A stretch of DNA of 64,000 bases from positions 62,001 to 126,000 of the forward strand of contig NZ_MAMP01000022.1 in assembly GCF_001750285.1 (NCBI RefSeq). The letters are read 5' to 3'. Below, in pieces: positions 9,206 through 18,305 of the stretch. The first letter of the stretch is position 1, and each line of letters starts with the position of its first letter. A program made the position numbers and the translations under genes. Source of the stretch: Domibacillus iocasae (GTDB lineage Bacteria > Bacillota > Bacilli > Bacillales > Domibacillaceae). The notes below the pieces were generated by a model. That model worked only from the letters and a program-made list of their open reading frames with translations. It was not told the DNA's origin and did not search any database.

Positions 9206-10348
9206 ATGATTTATTTCGACAATAGTGCAACAACGATGCCGGATCAATCGGTACTTGATACATTTATAAAAGCAAGCACACGTTTTTTTGCGAATCCATC
9301 GTCACTTCATTATCCGGGAATGGAAGCAGAACGGTTTCTTGAGAAAGCGCGCGGCCAAATTGCAGCGCTGTGCAGGGTTTCTGCCCAGGAGATTATTTTT
9401 ACATCGGGCGGGACAGAATCGAATAACCTGGCGATTAAAGGCGCGGCACATTTTTATAAAAGCAGAGGGCAGCATATTGTTACGACCGCAATCGAACATC
9501 CATCTGTATTTGAAGCGTGCAGGGATCTTGAAAAAGAAGGATTTCAGGTCACATATGTAAAACCAAAAGCGAATGGTGTAATCGACATAGCAGACATTAA
9601 ACGAGCGATGACGAATGAAACAATCCTTGTATCGGTCATGCATGTGAACAATGAAACCGGTGCAGTGCAGCCGATAGAAGGGATTGGCCAAATGCTTCAA
9701 CATTATCCGCAGACGCTTTTTCATGTTGATGCGGTACAGGGATTTGGAAAAGTGCCACTCGACTTAAATAAATCCGGTATACATCTTATGTCTGTATCCG
9801 GTCATAAGCTGCACGGATTAAACGGAACCGGCTTTTTATACAAGCAGAGTAATGTTCAACTTGCTCCGCTGCTGTCGGGCGGCGGGCAGGAAAGTGGTTT
9901 TCGCAGCGGAACAGAACACACAGCCGGAGCCGCGTCATTAGCAAAAGCGGCACGTCTTGTAATGGAAACGAATATGGATCCGGTTAAACGCATCACCCGC
10001 TGGATTTATGATGAACTCGCTGCCCGCTCAAACATTGTTATTCACACACCCATTGGTGAGGCCGCACCACATATTTTGAATGTATCTTTGCCAGGCATAA
10101 AAGGGGAGGTGCTCGTGCACGCTCTGGAGCAGGAAGGCATCATTGTCTCAACAACAAGTGCTTGTTCCTCCAAACAGACAAAGCCGAGTCGTACACTGCA
10201 ATTAATGAATGTAAATAGTGACCTGGCTGCTTCCGCCATTCGCATTAGCTTGTCATCCCGCAATACATTGCAGGAAGCTGAACAATTTATCGAAGCGCTG
10301 GATCGAATCACTCCAGCGCTCGCAAAAAAAAGGAATGAACGAACATGA
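9206..10348 (+). CDS. Cysteine desulfurase, NifS/IscS family (NifZ type, ThiI partner)
   Basis: A 380-residue PLP enzyme that takes sulfur from cysteine. The N-terminus is MIYFDNSATT. It has the cofactor region HVDAVQGFGK, the PLP lysine in SVSGHKLHGLNG (about 202), and the persulfide cysteine in TTSACSSKQTKPSRTL (about 322). The stop overlaps the thiI start by 4 bp. In B. subtilis the equivalent neighbour (NifZ/YrvO-like) feeds sulfur to ThiI for 4-thiouridine in tRNA, so that role is likely here. Shine-Dalgarno AAGGAGCAG. Confidence 0.92.
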   Translation: MIYFDNSATTMPDQSVLDTFIKASTRFFANPSSLHYPGMEAERFLEKARGQIAALCRVSAQEIIFTSGGTESNNLAIKGAAHFYKSRGQHIVTTAIEHPSVFEACRDLEKEGFQVTYVKPKANGVIDIADIKRAMTNETILVSVMHVNNETGAVQPIEGIGQMLQHYPQTLFHVDAVQGFGKVPLDLNKSGIHLMSVSGHKLHGLNGTGFLYKQSNVQLAPLLSGGGQESGFRSGTEHTAGAASLAKAARLVMETNMDPVKRITRWIYDELAARSNIVIHTPIGEAAPHILNVSLPGIKGEVLVHALEQEGIIVSTTSACSSKQTKPSRTLQLMNVNSDLAASAIRISLSSRNTLQEAEQFIEALDRITPALAKKRNERT

Positions 10349-11541
10349 AGTATGACCGCGTATTGATCCGTTACGGCGAAATGTCGACGAAAGGACGAAA
10401 CCGGAGTAAATTTACAAATAAAATGAAAACAAATATTAAGCGCCTTTTAAAAGACGACCGCATTCAGGTGGAAGCACAGCGTGACCGCATGTTTCTTTAT
10501 TTAAATGGCGCATCGTTCGACGATGTAAAAGAAAAGCTTATGCACGTGTCAGGCATTCAGTCATTCAGCCCGGTTGTGAAAACAACACAGGATCTAGATG
10601 AAATGAAAGAAGCAGCCCTTTCTCTTGTTGAAAAAGCGATGAACGGAAAACCGGCTTCATTTAAAGTGAATACACGCCGCGCCGACAAGCAATTTCCACT
10701 GGATACACATGAATTAAATCATGAAATTGGCGGACATGTTTTACGTGAAACGAATGACTTAACGGTTGATGTGCGTCATCCGGATTTTATATTAACAGTT
10801 GAAGTTCGGGCAGAGGCCGTTTATTTATCGTCTGAAACGATTCCTGGAGCGGGAGGGATGCCAGCCGGTGCTGCCGGAAAAGCAATTCTGCTATTATCAG
10901 GTGGACTCGACAGCCCGGTTGCCGGCTACATGATGATGAAACGCGGTGTTGAAATTGAAGCCGTTCACTTTTTCAGCCCGCCCTATACGAGTGACCGGGC
11001 AAAGCAAAAAGTGATCGATTTAGCCAATGTGCTGACAACATACGGCGGGAATGTCCGGCTGCATATCGTTCCATTTACACATATTCAGGAAACAATTCAT
11101 AAGCAAGTGCCGGAAAACTATACGATGACATCGACACGGCGGATTATGATGCGGATCGCAGATCGCATTCGTGAGCAGACGGGTGCCTTGGCCATTGTTA
11201 CTGGAGAAAGCCTCGGGCAAGTAGCCAGCCAAACAATGGAGAGCATGGCGGCCATTAATGATGTAACCAACACGCCGGTTCTTCGGCCGCTAATTGCAAC
11301 GGACAAGCTTGACATTATGAATATTGCACGCAAAATCGGCACGCATGACATTTCAATTTTACCATTTGAAGACTGTTGTACGATTTTTACACCGGCAGCA
11401 CCAAAAACAAAGCCGAAAACGGAAAAAGTCCAATTTTTTGAAAGCTTTTTAGATTTCGATCCGTTGATTGATGAAGCCGTTCGATCAACGGAAACGATTC
11501 TGCTTCCGAACAACGAATCGGAAATGGATGACTTGTTATAA
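10345..11541 (+). CDS. thiI: tRNA 4-thiouridine synthetase ThiI
   Basis: A 398-residue enzyme that adenylates U8 of tRNA and exchanges it for sulfur. It has an N-terminal ferredoxin-like region, a THUMP domain (about 60-165) and a PP-loop ATPase domain with LLSGGLDSPVAGYMMMKRG (about 183). As in other Bacilli it lacks the C-terminal rhodanese domain found in enterobacteria. It is translationally coupled (ATGA overlap) to the desulfurase upstream. Confidence 0.95.
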   Translation: MKYDRVLIRYGEMSTKGRNRSKFTNKMKTNIKRLLKDDRIQVEAQRDRMFLYLNGASFDDVKEKLMHVSGIQSFSPVVKTTQDLDEMKEAALSLVEKAMNGKPASFKVNTRRADKQFPLDTHELNHEIGGHVLRETNDLTVDVRHPDFILTVEVRAEAVYLSSETIPGAGGMPAGAAGKAILLLSGGLDSPVAGYMMMKRGVEIEAVHFFSPPYTSDRAKQKVIDLANVLTTYGGNVRLHIVPFTHIQETIHKQVPENYTMTSTRRIMMRIADRIREQTGALAIVTGESLGQVASQTMESMAAINDVTNTPVLRPLIATDKLDIMNIARKIGTHDISILPFEDCCTIFTPAAPKTKPKTEKVQFFESFLDFDPLIDEAVRSTETILLPNNESEMDDLL

Positions 11542-11545
11542 AAGA

Positions 11546-11572
11546 CCGCGCCAGTTTCCGGCGCGGATTTTT
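11546..11572 (+). terminator. Terminator of the desulfurase-thiI operon
   Basis: 7-bp GC-rich stem CCGCGCC/GGCGCGG (11546-11552 / 11560-11566) followed by ATTTTT. Confidence 0.85.
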
Positions 11573-11614
11573 CCAGGGATATATTTCGGGTATAGAAATA
11601 AATGAGGTGAATAC

Positions 11615-12520
11615 ATGCAAAACGAACGGAAATCCGGCATGATGTATACAGCTGGATCGTATGTGATTTGGGGATTGATCCCGATTTATTGGAAGCTGAT
11701 CAGTGATGTGTCTGCCAATGAAATATTGGCGAACCGTGTGATTTGGTCATTTGTTTTTATGATCATACTGCTCGTGCTGATGAGAAAGCTTGCACCGCTT
11801 AAAAGCGTATTGAAAGAGATTACAATTCATCCAAAAAAAGCACTGGCACTCGGGGCGGCCTCATTCTTAATCAGCATTAACTGGTTTGTTTTTATTTGGG
11901 CAGTGAACAATAACCATATTATTGAAACGAGTATGGGCTATTATATTAATCCGCTTATGAGTGTGCTGCTCGGGGTTGTCGTGCTAAAAGAATCGCTTTC
12001 TAAGGCGCAAGTCATTTCTTTTTTGCTGGCCGCATGCGGGGTTTTAATTATGACATTTTCGTATGGTTCTTTTCCATGGGTATCATTATCACTGGCGATT
12101 TCATTCGCTCTTTATGGCTTAGCCAAAAAGATGATTCGGATGGATGCGGCGGTTGGCTTGACAATTGAAACAGCCGCTGTCACCCCGTTTGCCGTTTTAT
12201 ATCTATTGTTTTTATCAAGAAAAGGCAGTATTCAATTGTTTTCAGGCGATATCCAGACAGATCTTCTCTTAATGGGCGGTGGTGTGCTCACGGCGATCCC
12301 TCTTCTTTTATTCGGGCATGGGGCACAAAAAATTCCGCTTTATTTGATCGGCTTCCTGCAATACATTGCGCCAACGATGACGCTTTTGCTCGGCGTTTTT
12401 ATATACAATGAACCATTTACGCCATCGCAATTGCTTTCTTTTGTTTTTATTTGGAGCGCGCTTGCTGTCTTTACATTTGCCCAGATAAAAAGTGTTCAAA
12501 AGAAAAAAGCGGTCGTTTAG
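11615..12520 (+). CDS. rarD: RarD-type EamA family transporter (DMT superfamily)
   Basis: A 301-residue, very hydrophobic protein of about ten membrane helices with two EamA repeats. The N-terminal YVIWGLIPIYWKLI and the segment VNNNHIIETSMGYYINPLMSVLLGVVVL are hallmarks of RarD. The substrate is unknown; the name comes from a chloramphenicol-sensitivity phenotype. It has its own Shine-Dalgarno (ATGAGGTG) and sits between the thiI and tpx units. I do not remember it at this position in B. subtilis. Confidence 0.85.
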   Translation: MQNERKSGMMYTAGSYVIWGLIPIYWKLISDVSANEILANRVIWSFVFMIILLVLMRKLAPLKSVLKEITIHPKKALALGAASFLISINWFVFIWAVNNNHIIETSMGYYINPLMSVLLGVVVLKESLSKAQVISFLLAACGVLIMTFSYGSFPWVSLSLAISFALYGLAKKMIRMDAAVGLTIETAAVTPFAVLYLLFLSRKGSIQLFSGDIQTDLLLMGGGVLTAIPLLLFGHGAQKIPLYLIGFLQYIAPTMTLLLGVFIYNEPFTPSQLLSFVFIWSALAVFTFAQIKSVQKKKAVV

Positions 12521-12565
12521 CCCTTTTTCATTGCAATCGGAGTACGTGATTCAGTATGATGTATG

Positions 12566-12571
12566 TATAAT
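12566..12571 (+). promoter_or_regulatory. Probable -10 of the tpx promoter
   Basis: TATAAT 24 bp before the tpx ATG. No good -35 is visible at the right spacing. Confidence 0.45.
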
Positions 12572-12594
12572 GCTGAATTTGGAGGGAATAAACA

Positions 12595-13095
12595 ATGGCA
12601 AACGTAACATTTAAAGGAAATCCAATGACATTGATTGGGAACGAGGTAAAAGTGGGGGACAAAGCTCCGGATTTTACGGTGTTGGCAAATGACTTGTCAG
12701 CTGTCACACTTGCTGATACATCAGGCAAAGTTCGTTTAATCAGTGTAGTGCCTTCTATTGATACAGGTGTATGTGATGCGCAGACACGCCGTTTCAATGA
12801 AGAAGCGGCAAAAGTGGACAACGTTGAAGTGCTGACTGTTTCAGCTGACCTTCCATTTGCTCAAAAGCGCTGGTGCGCCGCAGCTGGTCTGGAAAATGTA
12901 AAAACATTATCAGATCATCGGGACTTTTCATTTGCTGAAGCGTATGGTGTTGGCATGAAAGAACTTCGCCTTCTGGCACGTTCTGTTTTTGTGATTGACT
13001 CCAGCGATACAGTTACATATGTGGAGTATGTCGGTGAGGGAACAGATCACCCGGACTACGACGCGGCGATTGAAGCAGCGAAAGCAGCAAACTAA
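12595..13095 (+). CDS. tpx: Thiol peroxidase (atypical 2-Cys peroxiredoxin)
   Basis: A 166-residue peroxiredoxin that reduces hydrogen and alkyl hydroperoxides with thioredoxin. Peroxidatic Cys60 lies in [14 protein letters not shown] and resolving Cys94 in KRWCAAAGL, the Tpx spacing. It is probably monocistronic: Shine-Dalgarno TTGGAGGG before the start and a strong terminator after it. The ytxK-like gene follows, as in B. subtilis. Confidence 0.97.
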   Translation: MANVTFKGNPMTLIGNEVKVGDKAPDFTVLANDLSAVTLADTSGKVRLISVVPSIDTGVCDAQTRRFNEEAAKVDNVEVLTVSADLPFAQKRWCAAAGLENVKTLSDHRDFSFAEAYGVGMKELRLLARSVFVIDSSDTVTYVEYVGEGTDHPDYDAAIEAAKAAN

Positions 13096-13114
13096 TTCAG
13101 TACAGGCTCGTTCA

Positions 13115-13153
13115 CAGCCGGCTTTGACATTTTGTCGGAGCCGGCTGTTTTTT
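13115..13153 (+). terminator. Terminator of tpx
   Basis: 9-bp stem CAGCCGGCT/AGCCGGCTG (13115-13123 / 13139-13147) and TTTTTT. Confidence 0.85.
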
Positions 13154-13179
13154 GCGAAATGAAAGTGAGGATCTTTTTT

Positions 13180-14172
13180 ATGACACAGGAATTAACAGTA
13201 GAAAAATTGTTTACCGTAATGAATGAATCTGCCGAACTTATGAGCAGGCTTCTATCGATTTCATATTTAGAAGCGCTCGGTGAAACAGCAGAAAATCTCT
13301 TTCACGGCTACGTCGTGCAGGAAGAATTAAATGAAATGGATGAAAAACGGCTTCAAAAGTTATACAGTGAGGTTCAACTGGAACACTATTCAAAAGAAGC
13401 GATCCGAAAGTCGTACCAGCTGGCCATTTTGAAAGGTATGAAAGAGAATGTTCAGCCGAATCACCAAATGACGCCGGATTCAATCGGTTTATTTATCGCG
13501 TATTTATTAAGAAAAAGCATAGGGACAACGAAGACGTTTACGCTGCTGGATCCGACGATCGGAACAGGAAATCTCGTCACAACGGTATTAAATGAATTTG
13601 ATGGAAAAGTGGAAGCGCACGGTGTCGATCTTGATGATGTGTTATTAAAGCTTGCCTATGCAGGGGCAAACCTGCTCCACCATCCGATTACATTATACAA
13701 TCAAGATGCACTAGAACCGCTGTTAATTGATCCAGTAGATGTGGTTGTTTGTGATTTGCCTGTAGGGTATTACCCGAATGATAATCGGGCATCTTCATAC
13801 AGGCTAAAAGCAGACACTGGTCATTCATATGCCCATCACTTGTTTATTGAGCAAAGCCTGCAGCACACTAAACCGGGTGGGCAGCTGTTTTTTGTCATTC
13901 CGAATGGTCTCTTTGAATCACCGGAAGCGAAAAAGCTGCAGTCCTTTTTAACAGAAGAAGCGTATATTGAAGGTGTGATTCAATTGCCAGAAACGCTTTT
14001 TAAAAATAAACAAGCGGCAAAAAGCATTTTAATGATCCGCAAAAAAGCACCAGGTGTAAAAAAGCCGAAAGAAGTGCTGCTCGCAGCCATGCCATCATTA
14101 ACAGATAAAAAAGCAACAGCGGCGATCATTCAAAAAATTGATCGGTGGTTCAGTGAACATCAGAAAGGATGA
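13180..14172 (+). CDS. ytxK: Class I SAM-dependent methyltransferase, YtxK type (N6-adenine methylase-like)
   Basis: A 330-residue protein with an N-terminal helical region and a Rossmann methyltransferase core. Motif I is LLDPTIGTGNLVTTV (about 123). The motif IV equivalent is VVCDLPVGYYP (about 191), a variant of the N-P-P-Y motif of N6-adenine methylases. Its substrate is unknown. I chose the ATG at 13180; the frame runs back to 13132, but that part overlaps the tpx terminator. It overlaps or abuts the EcsC gene. In B. subtilis ackA follows ytxK; here it does not. Confidence 0.82.
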   Translation: MTQELTVEKLFTVMNESAELMSRLLSISYLEALGETAENLFHGYVVQEELNEMDEKRLQKLYSEVQLEHYSKEAIRKSYQLAILKGMKENVQPNHQMTPDSIGLFIAYLLRKSIGTTKTFTLLDPTIGTGNLVTTVLNEFDGKVEAHGVDLDDVLLKLAYAGANLLHHPITLYNQDALEPLLIDPVDVVVCDLPVGYYPNDNRASSYRLKADTGHSYAHHLFIEQSLQHTKPGGQLFFVIPNGLFESPEAKKLQSFLTEEAYIEGVIQLPETLFKNKQAAKSILMIRKKAPGVKKPKEVLLAAMPSLTDKKATAAIIQKIDRWFSEHQKG

Positions 14173-14177
14173 CAGCG

Positions 14178-15002
14178 ATGTGGACGAAAAGAGACCACTT
14201 GTATTGGAATCAGCTGATGGATTGGGAGCAGCAGCTGGTTTCAAGTCGGGGCAATGAAACAGAGGAGAATGATGCCCTCGACAGGATCACAGCCTTCATG
14301 ACGGATGATATGCAGGATCGATTTTTTATGCAGGTGGATCAATCAATAGAATGGATTCATTCGTTTTTGCAAAAAGAAATGCTGCAAACAGAAGTGCGAG
14401 GCCGAATACTCTTGACAGCCCGGATCTTTCGAGATGATATTGAAACGGTAGAGCAGCTGCGCAGTCTTACAATTGACCAGCTTCATTACATAAGCCGTCA
14501 ACAAGCTTCCAGAAATCATGCAGCCGCGGCAGTCCAAGGAGCTATCACAGGAACAGGAAGTTTGGTACCGATAGCCGCAGATCTTCTTTCTATGACCGCT
14601 ATTGGGCTGCACGCGATTCAAACAAACACTCTTTCATATGGTTTTGATCCAAGTCATCCAATTGAAAAAGAGAACATCCTTCATCTCTTTCACGTCTCTT
14701 TGCTTCCTGATCATCTGAAAGCAGATGGATGGGCACAGCTTATCACAGAAGTGGAAGAAGGAATTGCTTCTATTTCTGATGGCAGCTGGGCGATGGATAA
14801 AACGATGCTTCAAGAACCATTGCGTCACGCATTGAAGCTGGCGGCTGTTCGAACGCTGCGTCATCAAACCATATCGGGCGTTCCGCTTATCTCAATGGCG
14901 ATCGGAGCCGGTGCCAATTATCGGGCAGTTAAACAAATGACTACTTTTGCTGAACGATATTATCAATACCGCTATTTGCATGAAAAAAAGAACCGGAGCT
15001 GA
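14178..15002 (+). CDS. EcsC family protein
   Basis: A 274-residue protein resembling the EcsC family: an N-terminal helical part, the alanine/glycine-rich segment GAITGTGSLVPIAADLLSMTAIGLHAIQT in the middle, and VPLISMAIGAGANYRAVKQMTTFAERYYQYR near the end. The molecular function of EcsC proteins is not known. The frame is also open from an ATG at 14169 overlapping the previous stop, but AAAGG is spaced properly only for 14178. It sits where ackA stands in B. subtilis. Confidence 0.72.
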   Translation: MWTKRDHLYWNQLMDWEQQLVSSRGNETEENDALDRITAFMTDDMQDRFFMQVDQSIEWIHSFLQKEMLQTEVRGRILLTARIFRDDIETVEQLRSLTIDQLHYISRQQASRNHAAAAVQGAITGTGSLVPIAADLLSMTAIGLHAIQTNTLSYGFDPSHPIEKENILHLFHVSLLPDHLKADGWAQLITEVEEGIASISDGSWAMDKTMLQEPLRHALKLAAVRTLRHQTISGVPLISMAIGAGANYRAVKQMTTFAERYYQYRYLHEKKNRS

Positions 15003-15022
15003 CTACAGCCGGTTCTTTTTAT
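14989..15022. terminator. Bidirectional terminator between the EcsC gene and the convergent small gene
   Basis: 8-bp stem AGAACCGG/CCGGTTCT (14989-14996 / 15009-15016) with an A-run before and TTTTT after it. Confidence 0.75.
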
Positions 15023-15330
15023 TGATGCATTTTTTCATTGGCATATACATCGGGTACGATTCTGAACCAAAGCCATAAATCATTAATAACCGAGGCGAGC
15101 TCGCTAATGTCTGTATTGAGCTGGCATGATCGGTCAAAATCCTCTTCATTATTCAAAGCGGCCTGCTTCTCAATAATATGTACTTCAAGTTCTTGAATGC
15201 GATCCGGAATCTTCCCCCGAATCATTTCCCATTTATGCATAATTTCCTGCCGCTCTTCTATTGGATAGTCAAGCCATTCCCGTTTGAGAAAGGGGACTGA
15301 AATCCCGAGGCGTTTATCATGATGAAACAT
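15019..15330 (-). CDS. Hypothetical protein, 103 aa, soluble and helical
   Basis: I do not recognise a family. The protein is hydrophilic and rich in charged residues and tryptophans. It begins MFHHDKRLGISVPFLKREW, has a Glu/Lys-rich helical middle, and ends with LASVINDLWLWFRIVPDVYANEK. There is no signal peptide or membrane helix. A Shine-Dalgarno-like AGGTGACT precedes the ATG. It is convergent with the EcsC gene and divergent from argG. It is probably a real gene: normal composition, and bounded by a terminator. Confidence 0.65.
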   Translation of the reverse strand: MFHHDKRLGISVPFLKREWLDYPIEERQEIMHKWEMIRGKIPDRIQELEVHIIEKQAALNNEEDFDRSCQLNTDISELASVINDLWLWFRIVPDVYANEKMHQ

Positions 15331-15453
15331 GGAGTCACCTGCTTAATTGAGTTTCTTCTATAATAGTAAAAAGTGTTTGAAATAGCAAAATAACCGAATA
15401 TACATGATTTCTACATAAATAAACAAAAAACTGTATTTTTTTTAGAAAAGCAC

Positions 15454-15482
15454 TTGAAAGACCGTGGGGAACATGATATTCT
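15454..15482 (+). promoter_or_regulatory. argG sigma-A promoter
   Basis: TTGAAA (15454-15459), 17-bp spacer, TATTCT (15477-15482), about 80 bp before the argG start. Confidence 0.55.
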
Positions 15483-15494
15483 TTATACATGTTA

Positions 15495-15532
15495 ATAGAA
15501 TAAAAATAAAATTAAATGAATAATTATACTGT
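15495..15532 (+). promoter_or_regulatory. Two imperfect ARG boxes (probable ArgR/AhrC operator)
   Basis: Two A/T-rich 18-mers resemble the ARG box CATGAATAAAAATKCAAK: 15495-15512 (13/18, with the core GAATAAAAAT intact) and 15515-15532 (12/18). They lie just downstream of the argG promoter. AhrC represses argGH in B. subtilis. Low-complexity A/T sequence makes chance matches possible. Confidence 0.45.
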
Positions 15533-15561
15533 TGTTTGCAATTAAGAGGAGGAAATAATAG

Positions 15562-16764
15562 ATGGGTAAGAAAGTTGTTCTCGCGTATTCAGGTGGTCTT
15601 GATACATCCGTTGCGATCCCGTGGCTGAAAGAAAAAGGGTATGATGTTATCGCGGTGTGCCTTGATGTCGGCGAAGGAAAAGATCTTGAATTTATTAAAA
15701 ACAAAGCGCTTCAAGTAGGGGCAGTTGAAAGTTATATGATCGATGCGAAAAAAGAATTCGCTGAAGATTTTGCACTTATTGCGTTGCAGGGCCATACATG
15801 GTATGAAAACAAATATCCGGTTGTATCCGCTTTGTCTCGCCCGCTTATTTCTAAAAAATTGGTCGAAATTGCAGAGCAGGAAAATGCAACAGCTGTTGCA
15901 CATGGCTGCACAGGAAAAGGAAATGACCAGGTTCGTTTCGAAGTAGCGATCCGCGCGTTGAATCCGGATCTAGAAGTTTTAGCGCCTGTTCGTGATTGGG
16001 CTTGGTCACGTGAAGAAGAAATCGAATATGCGAAGCAGCACAACGTACCAGTGCCGATTGGAAAAGAAAGCCCGTTTTCGATTGACCAGAACCTATGGGG
16101 TCGCGCCAACGAATGCGGCGCTTTAGAAGATCCTTGGGCGGCACCACCGCTTGATGCATATGACTTAACAGCTCATTTAGAAGATACACCAGATACGCCG
16201 GACATTATCGAAATTGATTTTGAAGAAGGTGTTCCAACAGCTGTAAACGGCGAGAAAATGGAACTGGATCAATTGATTCTTCACTTAAATGAAGTAGCAG
16301 GCAAGCACGGAGTTGGCCGTATTGACCACATTGAAAACCGTCTTGTCGGTATTAAATCACGTGAAGTGTATGAAACACCGGGCGCAACAACGCTTATTAC
16401 TGCACACAAAGAGCTTGAAGACATTACACTTGTAAAAGAACTTGCTCACTTTAAACCGGTTATCGAAAAGCGTTTAACTGAAATCATTTATGATGGTCTT
16501 TGGTTCAACCCGATTCGGGAATCACTTGTTGCTTTTTTGAAAGATACACAAAAATATGTAACAGGTACAGTGCGTGTGAAACTCTTTAAAGGGCATGCTA
16601 TTGTTGAAGGAAGAAAATCGCCATATTCATTGTATGATGAAAGCTTGGCTACTTACTCTAAAGACGATGCGTTTGATCATGCATCTGCGGTTGGTTTTAT
16701 CAATCTATACGGCCTTCCAACGGTTGTCAGCTCGCGCGTTCATAAAGAGAAGGGGCTTAAGTAA
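15562..16764 (+). CDS. argG: Argininosuccinate synthase
   Basis: A 400-residue enzyme joining citrulline and aspartate with ATP in arginine synthesis. The N-terminal P-loop of N-type ATP pyrophosphatases, [18 protein letters not shown], is present. So is [14 protein letters not shown] (about 115), which contacts citrulline. Shine-Dalgarno AAGAGGAGG. argH follows after 2 bp, so the two form an operon. Confidence 0.97.
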   Translation: MGKKVVLAYSGGLDTSVAIPWLKEKGYDVIAVCLDVGEGKDLEFIKNKALQVGAVESYMIDAKKEFAEDFALIALQGHTWYENKYPVVSALSRPLISKKLVEIAEQENATAVAHGCTGKGNDQVRFEVAIRALNPDLEVLAPVRDWAWSREEEIEYAKQHNVPVPIGKESPFSIDQNLWGRANECGALEDPWAAPPLDAYDLTAHLEDTPDTPDIIEIDFEEGVPTAVNGEKMELDQLILHLNEVAGKHGVGRIDHIENRLVGIKSREVYETPGATTLITAHKELEDITLVKELAHFKPVIEKRLTEIIYDGLWFNPIRESLVAFLKDTQKYVTGTVRVKLFKGHAIVEGRKSPYSLYDESLATYSKDDAFDHASAVGFINLYGLPTVVSSRVHKEKGLK

Positions 16765-16766
16765 TC

Positions 16767-18143
16767 ATGACGAAAAAGTTATGGGGCGGACGGTTTCAAA
16801 AATCAGCGGAAGAGTGGGTAGACGAATTCGGAGCGTCCATCTCATTTGACCAGGAGCTCGTTTTCGAAGATATCGAAGGCAGCATCGCCCACGTGACCAT
16901 GCTTGGTGAGACAGGCATTTTAACAAACGAAGAAATGAATCAAATCAAGTCAGGGCTTGAGGCTTTAAAGAAGAAAGCCGAAGCCGGTGAAATCGAGTTT
17001 TCGGTTTCACTTGAAGATATTCATTTAAACTTAGAAAAAGCATTAATTGATTCGATTGGTCCTGTTGGCGGAAAGCTTCATACCGGAAGAAGCCGGAATG
17101 ATCAAGTCGCAACAGACATGCATTTGTACTTGAAGAAGCAAGTCAAAGACATTATCGGATTAATCAGCCAGTTCCAGTCGGTTTTAGTGGAGAAAGCCGA
17201 CAAGCATAAAGAAACACTTGCGCCGGGCTACACACATTTGCAGCGTGCGCAGCCGATTTCATTTGGTCATCATTTAATGACATATTTTTGGATGCTGCAG
17301 CGCGATAAAGAACGGTATCAGGAAGCATTAAAACGGATTGATGTGTCACCGCTCGGGGCAGGGGCACTCGCCGGCACGACGTTCCCGATTGACCGTCAGC
17401 GTTCTGCGGAGCTGCTTGGGTTCTCAAATGTTTACCAAAACAGTATGGATGCGGTAAGTGACCGCGATTTCATTCTTGAATTTTTAAGCGCATCATCCAT
17501 TTTAATGATGCACATGTCGCGTTTTGCAGAAGAAATCATTTTATGGTCAAGTCAGGAGTTTCGCTTCGTCGAGATGGACGATACGTTCTCAACCGGCTCA
17601 AGCATTATGCCGCAAAAGAAAAATCCGGATATGGCAGAATTGATTCGCGGCAAAACAGGCCGTGTATACGGCAATCTGTTCAGCTTGCTGACGATTTTGA
17701 AAGGGCTGCCTCTTGCCTATAATAAAGATATGCAAGAGGATAAAGAGGGTATGTTTGATACCGTGCATACGGTTCTTGGTTCTCTGAAAATTTTTGCGGG
17801 AATGGTCGATACAATGACGGTAAATGAAGACCGCATGAAAGACGCCGTGCAAAATGATTTCTCCAATGCGACAGAGCTTGCGGATTACCTGGCTGCAAAA
17901 GGCATCCCATTCCGTGAAGCGCATGAAATTACCGGCAAGCTTGTATTTACGTGTATCCAAAAAGGATGCTTCCTGCTTGATTTGTCGATGGAAGAGTTGA
18001 AAGAAGCATCAAATGTCATCGAAGAAGATATTTACGGCGTTCTGTCACCGTACGAAGCAGTCAAGAGAAGGAAGTCTCTCGGCGGCACAGGGTTTGACCA
18101 AGTCGAAAACCAAATTCAAGCGGCAAGAGAACTGCTAAAATAA
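16767..18143 (+). CDS. argH: Argininosuccinate lyase
   Basis: A 458-residue fumarase/aspartase-superfamily enzyme splitting argininosuccinate into arginine and fumarate. It has the signature [12 protein letters not shown] (about 277) with the catalytic serine, plus [13 protein letters not shown] (about 108) and [11 protein letters not shown] (about 153). It follows argG by 2 bp. The end is followed by an unusual structured region rather than a simple hairpin. Confidence 0.97.
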   Translation: MTKKLWGGRFQKSAEEWVDEFGASISFDQELVFEDIEGSIAHVTMLGETGILTNEEMNQIKSGLEALKKKAEAGEIEFSVSLEDIHLNLEKALIDSIGPVGGKLHTGRSRNDQVATDMHLYLKKQVKDIIGLISQFQSVLVEKADKHKETLAPGYTHLQRAQPISFGHHLMTYFWMLQRDKERYQEALKRIDVSPLGAGALAGTTFPIDRQRSAELLGFSNVYQNSMDAVSDRDFILEFLSASSILMMHMSRFAEEIILWSSQEFRFVEMDDTFSTGSSIMPQKKNPDMAELIRGKTGRVYGNLFSLLTILKGLPLAYNKDMQEDKEGMFDTVHTVLGSLKIFAGMVDTMTVNEDRMKDAVQNDFSNATELADYLAAKGIPFREAHEITGKLVFTCIQKGCFLLDLSMEELKEASNVIEEDIYGVLSPYEAVKRRKSLGGTGFDQVENQIQAARELLK

Positions 18144-18150
18144 AAAAGTG

Positions 18151-18262
18151 TAAGGCGCCTGCTTATCGGCGACAAGCATAAGACTAAGACTGGCGGAGGC
18201 GCTTTTTGTCTCCAGAAGCGCTGGCTTATGACCTTGAGCCGATGGAGCTGGGAGCTGGATTA
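18151..18262 (+). repeat. Structured intergenic element after argH (candidate dispersed repeat or ncRNA)
   Basis: About 110 nt with nested complementarity. 18161-18170 pairs with 18238-18248 (one bulge). Inside it CATAAG (18177-18182) pairs with CTTATG (18225-18230). A competing helix GCGCCT/AGGCGC (18155-18160 / 18197-18202), followed by TTTTT, would make a terminator and excludes the outer helix. I recall similar GGCG...GGAGCTGG intergenic elements in many Bacillaceae, but only one copy is in this window. Confidence 0.5.
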
Positions 18263-18264
18263 AC

Positions 18265-18295
18265 AAAAAACCGCCAAAGAAGTGGCGGTTTTTTT
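18265..18295. terminator. Terminator of the universal stress gene (bidirectional)
   Basis: Stem AAAAACCGCCA/TGGCGGTTTTT (18266-18276 / 18283-18293). A- and T-runs on both sides let it serve argH as well. Confidence 0.85.
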
Positions 18296-18305
18296 ATGCA
18301 TGCAG

